From positions 1-64,000 of the forward strand of contig BGKB01000211.1 in assembly GCA_003116975.1 (NCBI GenBank): a stretch of DNA of 64,000 bases, read 5' to 3'. Source of the DNA: Aurantiochytrium sp. KH105 (lineage: Eukaryota > Sar > Bigyra > Thraustochytrida > Thraustochytriidae). Within the stretch, counting starts at the first letter, position 1, and each line of letters begins with the position of its first letter. Positions 30,432 through 40,045 of this stretch are shown here, in pieces. The position numbers were made by a program, and so were the translations under genes. The notes below the pieces were generated by a model. The model did not search any database. It had not been told where the DNA came from and saw nothing but the letters and a program-made list of their open reading frames with translations.

Positions 30432-32846
30432 ATGCGGCGCGTGAGCGCGCTGCGCAAGAGCGTGCGGCGCGCCGTGTCGCGCGGCAAGGGCGAGCGCGGC
30501 GCGCGGGATGGCGGCGATGGGGACGACGATGCGCGCGCGAGCGGGCGCGAGGACGCCCTCGCCAGCTTCCGCGGCGTGAGCCTGGCGAGCCTGCAGGCGC
30601 TGCTCGAGAGGGTCCGCGCGGAGGAGGAGGCGCCCGGCGTGCAGCTGGGCGAGTGCATGCGCGCGTCGCGCAAGAGGGGCCTCAAACGCGGACAGTCCGT
30701 CGAGGTCCTGCGCAAGGAGGACGACTTTCTCGTCTGTAGGTCGCCCTTCTGGGGCGAACCCACCGCGCGCAACAAGCGCGCCAATGGCGACGCAGACGAC
30801 ATCGACACCTTTGAGGCGCCCCACAAGGACGACGTTGAGCTAGAGACGGGCCGCGAGGTCCGCATCAAGACTCGCGAGGAGTGGACGCTCGAGGATATTT
30901 GCCAGTTTGTCGTGCTGCCCGCCATGCGCGTGCACCGAGGCGGTATCTACGCCAAAGAAGTCCTCGAAGACGGACAGGCCAAACTCGGAGACGTTTTCGA
31001 GGGAGCCTACGTATCCGCGCCGCGCGCGACCAAGCTCTCGGCGCTCATTGACGCCCTCGAGGCACACTACGCCGGCGTCGATCCGGCAACCTGCTTTGTG
31101 TGGATCGACGTCCTCTGCGCGAATCAAGTACGCGCAAAGCCACAAGATGATGCCACTCGTGCCACCGGCGCAGACGCAGATATGCAAGCAGAAGACTCAC
31201 AAGACCCCGATCAAGCTCGAGAAATGGAAGAGGTCGCCGTCACGCGCGAGCTCTTGCGCCGCTCCCGCATCGCCGCGGGTAGCTTTGATGAGCGCCTCCT
31301 CTTCTTCAAGTCGTGGATGGACCCTGTCCCACTGTCTAGGTCATGGTGCGTCTATGAGGTCCTCGCCGGCATGGAGCTCGGGGCACCTTTCCACCTCTTG
31401 TGCCCCGTTGGCGAGGACGCACGATTCGCCACAGCCCTGCAGCACACCCCACAAAAGGTGATCAAGCTCTGCGAAACTAAATTTGACGTCACTCTTTCGC
31501 GCTGCCGGAACCGCCACGACCGCCGCGTCATCGAGGACGTCCTCGCGGAGACCTACGGTAGCGAAACGCACGCAAACGATGCATTCAACGCCTGCGTGCG
31601 GGCATGGCTCGCCGAGAGCACGCTCAGGGCCGTCGAAGCGAAGCGCGCAAGCATTGAACCCGGCGATGCCATTGCCTGGTTCGGCGCGCTCTTGCACCGT
31701 GCCGGTCAGCTCGTCTCGGCCGCGGGCAACTATTCGGGCGCCCGCTCCTTTTACCAGGAAGCACTCGACGTCTCGCGCCGGGAACTCGGCAACCGCAACG
31801 CGCGCGTCGCCCGGCTTCTCTGTGATATTGCCATCTGCCAAAGACGTCTTGGTTTTCTCGACGAGGCACTCGAGTCAGCCAAGGAGGCCCGCCCACTCTT
31901 TGAAGCCAAGTTTGGACACAAGCACGTCGAGACCGCCGCGCTGCTGCGGACCACAGCTGAAATTGCCATGGAGCAGCAACAACGCCAGCTTCAGCTCAGC
32001 AGCGTTGAGGACAAGGAGGAGGCGCGCCGCAGTCTTGAGGCAGCCTACAAGGATGCCAGCGGCTATTACGACGAGGCTATCGAGATCTACCGCCAGCTCT
32101 ATGGAGACGACCACAAGCTCGTGGCCATGGCTCTCAACAATGCTGCGCACGTGCATCTGCAAAATCAAAAATACGAAACGGCCATTGAATACTGCGAAGA
32201 GGCCCTCAGCATCCGCAAGCGCGAGCTTGGTGACTCACATCCCAAGCTAGCGTCTACATACTCGAACATTGGCGAAATCTATCGCGTGCAGGGCTTGAAA
32301 GACAAGGCTCTCGAGCAGTACGATCGTGCTCTGGAGATTTACTTTGCGCAGGCGTACGAAGACCACCCCCGGGCTAAGATTACTCTCGATGATGTCCTGC
32401 AAGCGCTCTGCGGCCACGACGGTTTGTCCGGCGCGCCCAAAGCACTCAAGCGATTTGAGGAGGCCACTGGTTCCCTCTCTCGCGCGCTCCAGGACCTCAA
32501 CCCCCAAATTCTCCCAACCTTGGAGCAAAAGGCAACCGTATTGCTCGACGACAAGAGTCCTCGTCGCGAGCGTGGACTTCTGCACCTCTCCGTTGCGCTT
32601 GGCATCGCTCGACAGATTCATGGTCCAAGGACGGAACCGGTTGCTGACATTCTCGATCGCATGGCCTCCGTCTTTTCTGATCTCAAAGATCTCGACCAAT
32701 CCGTAAAGCTCTCGGAGCTTGCCTATGACATTCGCAAGCAAGCTCTTGGGCCGATGCACCCTTCCACCAGGCGTTCCGAGTCCATCTTTCATAGCTACGA
32801 GCGCCGCAAGTCCCTGCTGGACACGGAGCCTCCCGTCTGTGTGTGA
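30432..32846 (+). CDS. TPR protein with N-terminal HET/TIR-like region
   Basis: Predicted 804 residues from the ATG at 30432 (MRRVSALRKS). Seen: a basic N-terminus; a region at about 150-340 with TCFVWIDVLCANQ (about 218-230), a variable acidic insert, then LFFKSWMDPVPLSRSWCVYEVL (SRSWCVYE at about 302-309); and from about 430 a series of kinesin-light-chain-type TPR units (GNYSGARSFYQEAL, AMALNNAAHVHL, YETAIEYCEEALSIRKRELG, ASTYSNIGEIYRVQG). The pair 'WIDxLCxNQ ... SRxWCxYE' is seen in many protist TPR proteins and resembles fungal HET domains, which are related to TIR. A role in sensing or NAD-type signalling is inference. A possible small intron near 31128 (CAA/GTACGC) would keep the frame only if a multiple of three. 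Confidence 0.8.
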   Translation: MRRVSALRKSVRRAVSRGKGERGARDGGDGDDDARASGREDALASFRGVSLASLQALLERVRAEEEAPGVQLGECMRASRKRGLKRGQSVEVLRKEDDFLVCRSPFWGEPTARNKRANGDADDIDTFEAPHKDDVELETGREVRIKTREEWTLEDICQFVVLPAMRVHRGGIYAKEVLEDGQAKLGDVFEGAYVSAPRATKLSALIDALEAHYAGVDPATCFVWIDVLCANQVRAKPQDDATRATGADADMQAEDSQDPDQAREMEEVAVTRELLRRSRIAAGSFDERLLFFKSWMDPVPLSRSWCVYEVLAGMELGAPFHLLCPVGEDARFATALQHTPQKVIKLCETKFDVTLSRCRNRHDRRVIEDVLAETYGSETHANDAFNACVRAWLAESTLRAVEAKRASIEPGDAIAWFGALLHRAGQLVSAAGNYSGARSFYQEALDVSRRELGNRNARVARLLCDIAICQRRLGFLDEALESAKEARPLFEAKFGHKHVETAALLRTTAEIAMEQQQRQLQLSSVEDKEEARRSLEAAYKDASGYYDEAIEIYRQLYGDDHKLVAMALNNAAHVHLQNQKYETAIEYCEEALSIRKRELGDSHPKLASTYSNIGEIYRVQGLKDKALEQYDRALEIYFAQAYEDHPRAKITLDDVLQALCGHDGLSGAPKALKRFEEATGSLSRALQDLNPQILPTLEQKATVLLDDKSPRRERGLLHLSVALGIARQIHGPRTEPVADILDRMASVFSDLKDLDQSVKLSELAYDIRKQALGPMHPSTRRSESIFHSYERRKSLLDTEPPVCV

Positions 32847-33288
32847 TCGCGTATCTTTCACTCTCCCACACCACACGTTTGCGAAATTCCAGCCTTCCCC
32901 ATCTCTCCCCGCCTTGTGATCCTGCTTCTCGGCCCATGTGTCCTTTGTTGATGCCGTGAGCAGAAACATCGCTCAACAGCTCTGTTTCCGATGACCATGC
33001 ATGTGATCGCTTCCTCTTGCGCAGCAATTATCAACGATTACAAACATCATAAATGAAAATAAGATTTGGCGTGTTGTTAAGAATGAAAAGCAAAAGGTTC
33101 TCTCCCCACCCGGATGAAGAGCGCATCAGACGTAGGCCTATAGTCTGAATTTACGTGATCTATCGTTTGTGAGGACTTCAAGCTCGACTGTTTCTGCACG
33201 TAATCGCAGAGAAATTCATTTTATATGTGGCGAGAGTGTTCGCAGTGTCAGCTTCTCATCCAGCAACAGAAATGGCTGAGTTCGCTGC
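32847..33288. other. Intergenic between TPR gene and tRNA cluster
   Basis: 3' flank of the TPR gene. The palindrome TAGGCCTA lies at 33133-33140. Nothing else recognised. Confidence 0.6.
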
Positions 33289-33360
33289 GTCCCACTGGTC
33301 TAGTGGCATGATTCTCCCTTAGGGTGGGAGAGGTCCCGCGTTCGATTCGCGGGTGGGACC
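33289..33360 (+). tRNA. tRNA-Pro (AGG), copy 1
   Basis: 72-nt cloverleaf: acceptor GTCCCAC/GTGGGAC, anticodon stem CTCCC/GGGAG around loop TTAGGGT with anticodon AGG, T-arm CCGCG-TTCGATT-CGCGG and discriminator C. The T-arm provides the B box. T6 at 33372-33377 serves as the Pol III terminator. No intron. Confidence 0.97.
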
Positions 33361-33458
33361 CATAAATTCCCTTTTTTGCCATTTTTCCACTTTTTTTTTT
33401 TTGCGGCTCTCTTGTGGCCAAGTGAATTGGGTGGACGCAGTATCGACTTGTTTCACTT

Positions 33459-33530
33459 GTCCCACTGGTCTAGTGGTATGATTCTCCCTTAGGGTGGGAG
33501 AGGTCCCGCGTTCGATTCGCGGGTGGGACC
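33459..33530 (+). tRNA. tRNA-Pro (AGG), copy 2
   Basis: Same as copy 1 except for one D-loop change (GGTATG for GGCATG). A T7 run at 33543-33549 follows. It lies 98 bp after copy 1. Confidence 0.97.
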
Positions 33531-34331
33531 CTCTTAAATGTCTTTTTTTGCGTTTTTTTTTTTTGGAGACTAGCGAGGGGTTGGTTGTGAGTGCGGAGAC
33601 ATCGAGACGACCGGCCTGCGGCCTGCGCAATCTGTCGAGCAACATCTTTCACCTCTGTCATGCAGTAAGGCTGAGGTCCATCATTCGGATCTGTCGCCGA
33701 TCTAGAAGCTTCTTAGGTGATGAGCCAATGAACTAACTTCGGAACAGCAAGATTTGCTTAATTCCGTGTTAAAAGTTGAACTTTCCATCGCTACTTCAAT
33801 TTGGACAAGGCCAAGCAGCATTGGCAACGATTAATTCAGGTCAAAGCCAGGGCTGGTATACTTTTGTGCGGTCAGAAAAGCAACCCGCGACTCTGTCTCT
33901 CTTACGGAGAAAACAAGCGATCGCCGGGGCACACGTGAGCCCGCGATCTCTCAGCCGAAAGCACAGGGAATCTCAGTAACTTGGTCTAAAAAAGAACAAC
34001 GAAGCTGAAGGCATCGCACAAGGGAATTTTTCTCTTCTTTAGTTTCCGCAGTTCTCGTTGTGTTTTCCTGAACATTCGTTCGGCAAGAGCGAGTAGCATG
34101 GAAAAATAAATATTGCTTCTTGAAAGCGCCCTCGAGGCTGCACCCTTTGCCAGTGCATAGATATCATCATGAATATTGCCTTGTGTTATGCTCATCTCCT
34201 GAGAGTCAATTTTTAGTGGGAAAGACAGAGAGGCTCGTTAAATTTTAGATTCTATCTCTCGTGTGTCGATGCACCGAGGCGTGGTGGTGCTTGATGAGTA
34301 CCGTGACGAGTCCCGGCACCAACGGAAATGA
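33531..34331. other. Spacer between tRNA-Pro copies 2 and 3
   Basis: About 800 bp of AT-richer sequence with no gene recognised. Confidence 0.6.
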
Positions 34332-34403
34332 GTCCCACTGGTCTAGTGGCATGATTCTCCCTTAGGGTGGGAGAGGTCCCGCGTTCGATTCGCGGGTGGG
34401 ACC
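34332..34403 (+). tRNA. tRNA-Pro (AGG), copy 3
   Basis: Identical over all 72 positions to copy 1, with T8 at 34414-34421 as terminator. The flanks do not match copy 1. Confidence 0.97.
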
Positions 34404-35005
34404 CTTAAAACAATTTTTTTTATTTTTTTAAAATTGCGACCGTATTCAACTTCGGATTCTTTTTGGATGACAAGCGCCACGAGCTAAAGAATCTTTGTTC
34501 GCATTCCTTCTTCGAAATCGGCGCACAGCAAAAGTTTGTCTTCAATAGTATTATCATTGTTAATCAAAGTCTCAATAAGAATGCAAACTTACAACCTTTC
34601 CGAGAAAGAACCCAAAGCAAGGTCTCCGAATCATCGATGTCGATGTCCATCCGTAAAAGTGCAGTTATCAGTCATGCTATGTGATCTCGTCACATGAGTA
34701 GTGTACCGAGTGCTCTTTGAACTTTGCTCAATCAGCTACTATCTCCCCACAAGTGGGTTTTCAGTATGCATCTTCATGCAATGCAGCGTCAAACATGAAT
34801 TTCAGAATCAATTAAAGATGTGAGTACGCGCCGTCGTGCTTCTTTCTTTGGCAGCCGCCTTGTTTCTTTCGCTGACAGTTACCATGCTTCTTTCGCCGAC
34901 AGTCAGCATGCCTCTTTCGCTGACAGTCACCATGCTCCTTCGTCTCAGAATGGAATAGTTCTATATATATGACAAGAGCATGAGCAACGGACATCACAGG
35001 AAACA
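34404..35005. other. Spacer between tRNA-Pro copies 3 and 4
   Basis: About 600 bp, AT-rich. A short imperfect repeat of the type CTTTCGCYGACAGTYACCATGC occurs about three times at 34855-34945. No gene seen. Confidence 0.6.
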
Positions 35006-35077
35006 GTCCCACTGGTCTAGTGGCATGATTCTCCCTTAGGGTGGGAGAGGTCCCGCGTTCGATTCGCGGGTGGGACC
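35006..35077 (+). tRNA. tRNA-Pro (AGG), copy 4
   Basis: Identical to copies 1 and 3, followed by a T16 run at about 35088-35103. It completes four copies in 1.8 kb, all in one direction. Confidence 0.97.
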
Positions 35078-35751
35078 CTCGACAACCTTTTTTTTTTTTT
35101 TTTCTCGCTGCAGAAGTCAGACTCCTTTTCTAGCCCCCTTCTCATTATAATGGTTAGAACCAGATGGGGGGTACTCTGGGCGCTGCCCTTTTTTTCTTGG
35201 CTCGTAGTATCTACTCACCTCGCTGCGCATCGTGTCTCAAGATAGTCTTCTCCGACGCCTGAAAAACACCTAAAACCGTCGTCGCCGTGGCCGCCGCTCA
35301 CAATATTCGTGCTCATATCCAGCTTTGGCCCGCGCGGTGGATTGCGGTAGCGGTCTTGCCGCCCAAGACAAAGAGGCAGTCGCTGCCAGCGTTTGCGCGA
35401 CTTGCAGGAGACGGGATAAGTGCGTAAGTATGGCCCGAAGTGCAGTATACGTCATTCCCGATAGTGCGCGGGCACTGCAAGTGGACTTTGCGCCGCTGCC
35501 GCTCCTGCCGACCAGAGCGTGTAGACCGAGAGAGCGAGGGAGCGGCTTCGCGCGCGCGCGCACGGAGGGACCTCGGCAGCAGCGGTGCGGCCCGGAGAGA
35601 CGCGGGAAGACCCGTCCCCACTCGCGCGCCCGAGACCAGCGAGCAGCTGCTTCGCGGCGCCGCTTCATTCCATTCACAAAGCGCTGGGCGACGCGCAGCT
35701 GCAGCAGCAGCAGCAGTAGTAGCTAGGAGCTCCGCAGAGAAGGCCAGCAAG
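35078..35751. other. Upstream region of NDUFA12
   Basis: AT-rich sequence giving way to GC-rich sequence and a CAG run at about 35697-35716 in the likely 5' leader. No gene seen. Confidence 0.6.
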
Positions 35752-36501
35752 ATGAACTACATCAAGGCGGTGCAGACGTGGGGTCTCAAGGACACCCTGC
35801 GCAAGTTTTACCAGCTCAAACAGATCAAGTTCGGCACCTACGTCGGCACGGACGAGTTTGGCAACAAGTACTACGAGAACCTTGAGGAGCAGTACGGTAA
35901 GTTAAGACGTCTCGCGCGATTATAAAACCCTGGAAACGATAACAGGCAACTAACGCTGTCAATCTTTGCGTCTCCATGTTCAAACCTGCACCGCCTTCGT
36001 CGCCAATGAAACGACAACGAGATAGGCCAGCACCGCTGGGTCGAGCCCGCCCGGCTCACGCACGGCACCCTCTGGGATGCCTCGGAGATCTCTCCCACGT
36101 GGCACGGATGGCTTCATTCGGTGACCGACAAGGTCCCAGACTCGGTCGAGCCCACCACCGAGACCGGCTACCACATTATCGACGGCGTCGACACCCCGGT
36201 CAGGCACCACATCAACATTAAGCACAGGCGCGACTGGCGCAAGAACCCGACGCTGCAGCGCGAGCGCGGCTACAACGTCGACCACTACTTCTCCAAGGCA
36301 GGCGTCAACGACTACTACGTTCAGCCCGGTACCGTGGCAAGTCCGTTGTTCGAGGAGAAGGGTCCCAAGATCGAGGTCTGGGGCGCTGCTCCCGAGCCCA
36401 AGTCTAACGTCGTTGGCGAGCCCGAAAAGGAGAAGGAACCTTGGGAGCTCTTTTGGGCGCAGCGCAAGCGCATGAACGAGGAAAAGGGTGTCGCCAAGTA
36501 A
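35752..36501 (+). CDS. NDUFA12: Mitochondrial complex I accessory subunit NDUFA12 (B17.2), two exons
   Basis: Accessory subunit on the peripheral arm of respiratory complex I. Exon 1 is 35752-35896 (MNYIKAVQTW to NLEEQY plus one base), the intron is 35897-36025 (129 bp, GTAAGT...GATAG), and exon 2 is 36026-36501; the product is 206 residues. The splice rebuilds Gly within YGQHRWVEP, matching the animal FGRHRWV. Other family features: KFGTYVGTDEFGNKYYEN, then SPTWHGWLHSVTD, matching the WHRWLHSMTD core. The C-terminal about 60 residues (from about 145, with ASPLFEEKGPKIEVWG and an acidic Pro/Glu stretch) are an extension compared with the roughly 145-residue animal protein. No cleavable presequence, as is usual. 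Confidence 0.95.
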
Positions 36502-37543
36502 TAAGAGTGTGCGTAGCCCTGACAAGTGAGTGCAGCCAGCAAGAAGAGACCCCCCTTTTGTGGGGAGCGGCGAAACTCCTCTTGGCTGAGCGAGCCGTCT
36601 CCCGTCCCTTAAAAGTGATTGAAAGCAGTTTTTTTCTTCAAACCTATTGATGTCCAAAAGCGGCTAAGTTATGCGTAACGAATGCTTTTTACGGATTCAC
36701 TATTTTCTCCTTATTGCTCTTCGCTTCTTTGGCTGAGCGCTGCTTGTCGCGCAGTGTGAGTACATACACATGTTTATTTTTTCACTCTCTTTTTTTTTGA
36801 AGGAATGCGGGGATCCTTTGTCGAAAGGTGCTTCGGCAGTCCTATTTTGTTTCCATTGTCTGCTGTTCTGTCGTCTTGCACGGAGCTCCCAAAAGAGAAA
36901 AGTCTACAAATGCTTTCCTTGGACTGTGGAAACGTCAGGAACACATTTTCCCATACCACTGTGACGAATGCGTTGTTCGATTTTGATCACAGTATACTCG
37001 AGGCACGCAAATATCATCGACGCCCATTATATCCAAGAGCACAGTGACGCCCACCTTTACCGGGAACAAATCGGAATCGGAAAAAAACGGACAAGCAACG
37101 CAAAGAGGTTTTCTTATTTTACTACATTCGAAACTAAAGATTGCAATCTGCAGGATCACGCAAAAATTAAAGAATACAATGTCGCGCGCGCAAGTTGCTT
37201 GGATGAGCAACAGTCTGTTTTGCAAGAAGTCGTACGTCAGACACTCTCATTCCAGCTTCTTCCGCATGTACTTTCTCCTCCACTTTTCCACTAGCTTTCT
37301 ATCTATCGGCCGGCGGCAGCGTGCACATATCCTCATACCTATCCTGCAAGAGCATAATATCTTCATAATTGTGGCGGGTTGCCTGGTCGAGCCCCCCGCC
37401 TCGAGAAGCGATTGTATGTTTTCTTCATGGGACGAAAGCACGCGGCCAGCCGTAGAAACCTACACATACACGCCAGCTCTCTCTCTCTCTCTCTTCTCCT
37501 CCCTCTCTCCCCTCCATCTCGTAACTTACTGCAGCAATGTGAT
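36502..37543. other. Convergent intergenic region, no gene seen
   Basis: 3' flanks of NDUFA12 and the lipase gene. AT-rich, with a TC-rich run at about 37479-37522. Short frames show no domain. Confidence 0.6.
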
Positions 37544-40045
37544 TCAGACTGAAGCGATCGGCAATGCTTTTTCCGCATTGCCCTGGGAGGTGTTCTGGTC
37601 TCGACGAATTTCCGCAGGACGGGGCGCCTTTTGCGACGATGTGGAAGCCCGTTGAAAATGAAAGTCGAGAACGTCCGCAAGAGCCGAAGAAAGACGCCAA
37701 GGCATGTGATCGACAAACATATCCTTGGTGAGCTCAATGTCGCGAAAGGGGCGGTCCTCTGGCTCGCTTGGTTTGGCCACAAAGGCTGCAGTCCCATCAG
37801 GGAGCAGGTGACGCTGCACGTGGACCAGCGTTCCAACGAGATAGAGTCTCGGGTACACAAAGGCATCCTTTTCACCAAATCCATCGTCCGAGGCCTTGAT
37901 GATGGTCTGCTCCGGCCGCTTGCCTCCTACAGACTCGAGATCCCAAGCTTCGCCACTCGCATCGGACTCGGTCGCCGTCGAGGTCGAGGCCCCGCGTCGG
38001 CTTGCTCGCTTCGCACGCAAACCATTTTCTTCCACGCGGTAAATGCGATCACGACCCTCCCACAGGCAGCGGAGCGGGACGAGAAAGCCAAAGCGAAAGG
38101 AATACCAAAAGGCAATGAACTTGTTGCGCATGGCTTTGTCAAGAGAACCATTCGCATCGTCAGCCCGTCTTGCCTCCAGCCGCCTCGTCAGACGATGAAG
38201 TCGTTGCAGAGAGAGACGGCTCACTACATCGTCGGCGAATGGCAGGCTCAGAATGGCCTCTCCGTCGTGCTCCTGGACATAATCGCGACCAATCGAGTCC
38301 AGGCAAGGGAGCGGTTGGTAACAAATGGCACGAGTGTTTGCCAAATGTGGACACGAAGCGTCGTGACGCATTGCGACGGCAAAAAGTGCCGCTACCGAGG
38401 CGCCCAAGGAGTGGCCAACCACCCAGATGGGCGATCCAGACGGCGAGGCGGCAGCGACCTGCTCGAGCTTGGGTGCCACTTCTTTGACGAGGTTACGGAC
38501 ACACAACAGCACACCCAAATGAACATGCGCGCCGGCAGGAAGTCCCAGCTCCGACGTCCCTAGTTCGCATGGCCACATAAGTGAATCTGTAATCATATCG
38601 TGCACGTCTTCGGTGCCGCGAATGGCGAGTACAATCTCCTCGCCTGACGCAGCGTCGGAAACTTGTCGTCGCGAGATGAGCTGATACGAGACTCGGCAGG
38701 CGCCCTGGCCGACGCGTCCTGCGTGAAGCACAACGTCTGATTCGGCCAAGTAGTCGAGAAACTTTGTCCGGTGACCATTCACGCAATTATCACCGTCGAC
38801 GTGGGCTTGGGCGCGATGGCGTCGCATCGAGCATGGCCAGCAAATCCTTTGCGTGTAATACCACTGCAAGATGAAACAGCACCATGAGCGCTCTGCATCG
38901 AGAAGCATGCCCGTGTAAGTTCCAAGGGCAAACTTGTTGAGATCCAGAGCTTTTTCCAGGCGTGCGCGTAGCGGGCCGAGAGCCGGCTGCGGCGGCACGC
39001 GCTCTTCCTGCTGTAGCAGCGCTCGCACGATCCGTGAGCGATCCAAGATCCACGCAGCGCCCGAGTGTCGCACGGGCCCCGCGTTAACTTGATCTTCTTG
39101 ACGACGGGCCTCTTGGGAGACGCGGCGCTCAAAAGCTTCCTTCTCCGCCTTGAGTCTCTTGGCTTCGTCGTACAATAGTTTGCTCAGCAGCCCCATCATT
39201 TCGAATCGTCGTAGACCCAGAGACCTGTAGTTGAGCACGTACGCCATCATGGTTGCAGTGCCAGTCAGCTCGTCCTGGTCAAAGACGCCTTCGAGCACTG
39301 GCTTGCGCGAGCGCTCGCCCCACATGTAGTCCCAGCGGCAGCAACAGAGACAAAAGAACCAACGCAACGAGGCAGATACGCGCAGCCGATAGTGTGTGAA
39401 CCACATGAAGCGATCGGTGTGGAAAACGCGTTGCCAGCGCAAGCAGAGCGCAGATGCAATGACACGCATAGCAATGGCAATCCACATGCACACGAGAGCC
39501 CCTACATAGGTACCCAGAGCCTTGGGGTTTGTGCGAAAGTCCGTCACGACGGGGGCAAAGCCCGTAAGAAGGCCGGCGGCTACCGTCTCTACAACGAGAA
39601 TGACGTAGCCCAAACCGAGCACCAGGGTGAGCCACAGGTAAATGGAGAGGTTTCCTGGCTGCGCCGCTGCGAGCTCTTCGCTGCCCATGGTGAAGGGCAG
39701 CGACCCTCGCTCGGTCTCGTTGAGTTTCGACAGGCGTCTCGTTTGCAGGATGGCAAGGACTTGCAGCACGAGCAGCACGACGCCGTGGCTGAGGCGCAGA
39801 GCCTGCATGGTGACGGCAATCTTGACGAGCGAGACGAAGCGCCTGCTTGGTCCCTCGCTCAGCACGAGCTGCAGTTTCCACGTGACGGCGAAGAGCACGA
39901 GCGAGGTCACCGTGGCGAGGTACCCCAGCGCCGACTGGCCTCGCAGCGCCCTGGGCACCTCTTCCGACGTAAGCTTCGGTGCCGCCGCGCCGGCCGCCGC
40001 GCCAGCTGCCGCGCCTGCGGCGGCCGCGTCCAGCGCTCTCGACAT
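37544..40045 (-). CDS. Multi-pass class 3 lipase (diacylglycerol-lipase-like)
   Basis: Predicted membrane lipase that hydrolyses an acyl ester, possibly diacylglycerol. The frame is open to 40213 but starts with GTG; the first suitable ATG is at 40043-40045 (MSRALDAAAAG), giving 833 residues. Seen: an Ala-rich N-terminus; about four membrane segments in the first 200 residues (around 42-60, 80-100, 130-155 and 175-200); a cytosolic part with VLAIRGTEDVHDMITD, then WVVGHSLGASVAALFA, whose GHSLG holds the nucleophile Ser546, in the class 3 (alpha/beta hydrolase) pattern. The layout of four membrane helices followed by a lipase_3 domain is that of DAGL alpha/beta. A long linker with basic and Ser-rich parts separates the motif from the C-terminus. 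The catalytic Asp and His were not fixed with certainty. Confidence 0.85.
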   Translation of the reverse strand: MSRALDAAAAGAAAGAAAGAAAPKLTSEEVPRALRGQSALGYLATVTSLVLFAVTWKLQLVLSEGPSRRFVSLVKIAVTMQALRLSHGVVLLVLQVLAILQTRRLSKLNETERGSLPFTMGSEELAAAQPGNLSIYLWLTLVLGLGYVILVVETVAAGLLTGFAPVVTDFRTNPKALGTYVGALVCMWIAIAMRVIASALCLRWQRVFHTDRFMWFTHYRLRVSASLRWFFCLCCCRWDYMWGERSRKPVLEGVFDQDELTGTATMMAYVLNYRSLGLRRFEMMGLLSKLLYDEAKRLKAEKEAFERRVSQEARRQEDQVNAGPVRHSGAAWILDRSRIVRALLQQEERVPPQPALGPLRARLEKALDLNKFALGTYTGMLLDAERSWCCFILQWYYTQRICWPCSMRRHRAQAHVDGDNCVNGHRTKFLDYLAESDVVLHAGRVGQGACRVSYQLISRRQVSDAASGEEIVLAIRGTEDVHDMITDSLMWPCELGTSELGLPAGAHVHLGVLLCVRNLVKEVAPKLEQVAAASPSGSPIWVVGHSLGASVAALFAVAMRHDASCPHLANTRAICYQPLPCLDSIGRDYVQEHDGEAILSLPFADDVVSRLSLQRLHRLTRRLEARRADDANGSLDKAMRNKFIAFWYSFRFGFLVPLRCLWEGRDRIYRVEENGLRAKRASRRGASTSTATESDASGEAWDLESVGGKRPEQTIIKASDDGFGEKDAFVYPRLYLVGTLVHVQRHLLPDGTAAFVAKPSEPEDRPFRDIELTKDMFVDHMPWRLSSALADVLDFHFQRASTSSQKAPRPAEIRRDQNTSQGNAEKALPIASV

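Noticed and set aside
33289..35077. Four regularly similar 72-bp units as a CRISPR-like array
   Set aside because: The units are tRNA-Pro genes with irregular, long spacers. No CRISPR array was seen anywhere in the window.
36968..37655. Open frames of about 108 and 203 codons on the plus strand downstream of NDUFA12
   Set aside because: No domain, no natural start context, and partly composed of a TC-rich simple repeat; the second overlaps the lipase 3' end.
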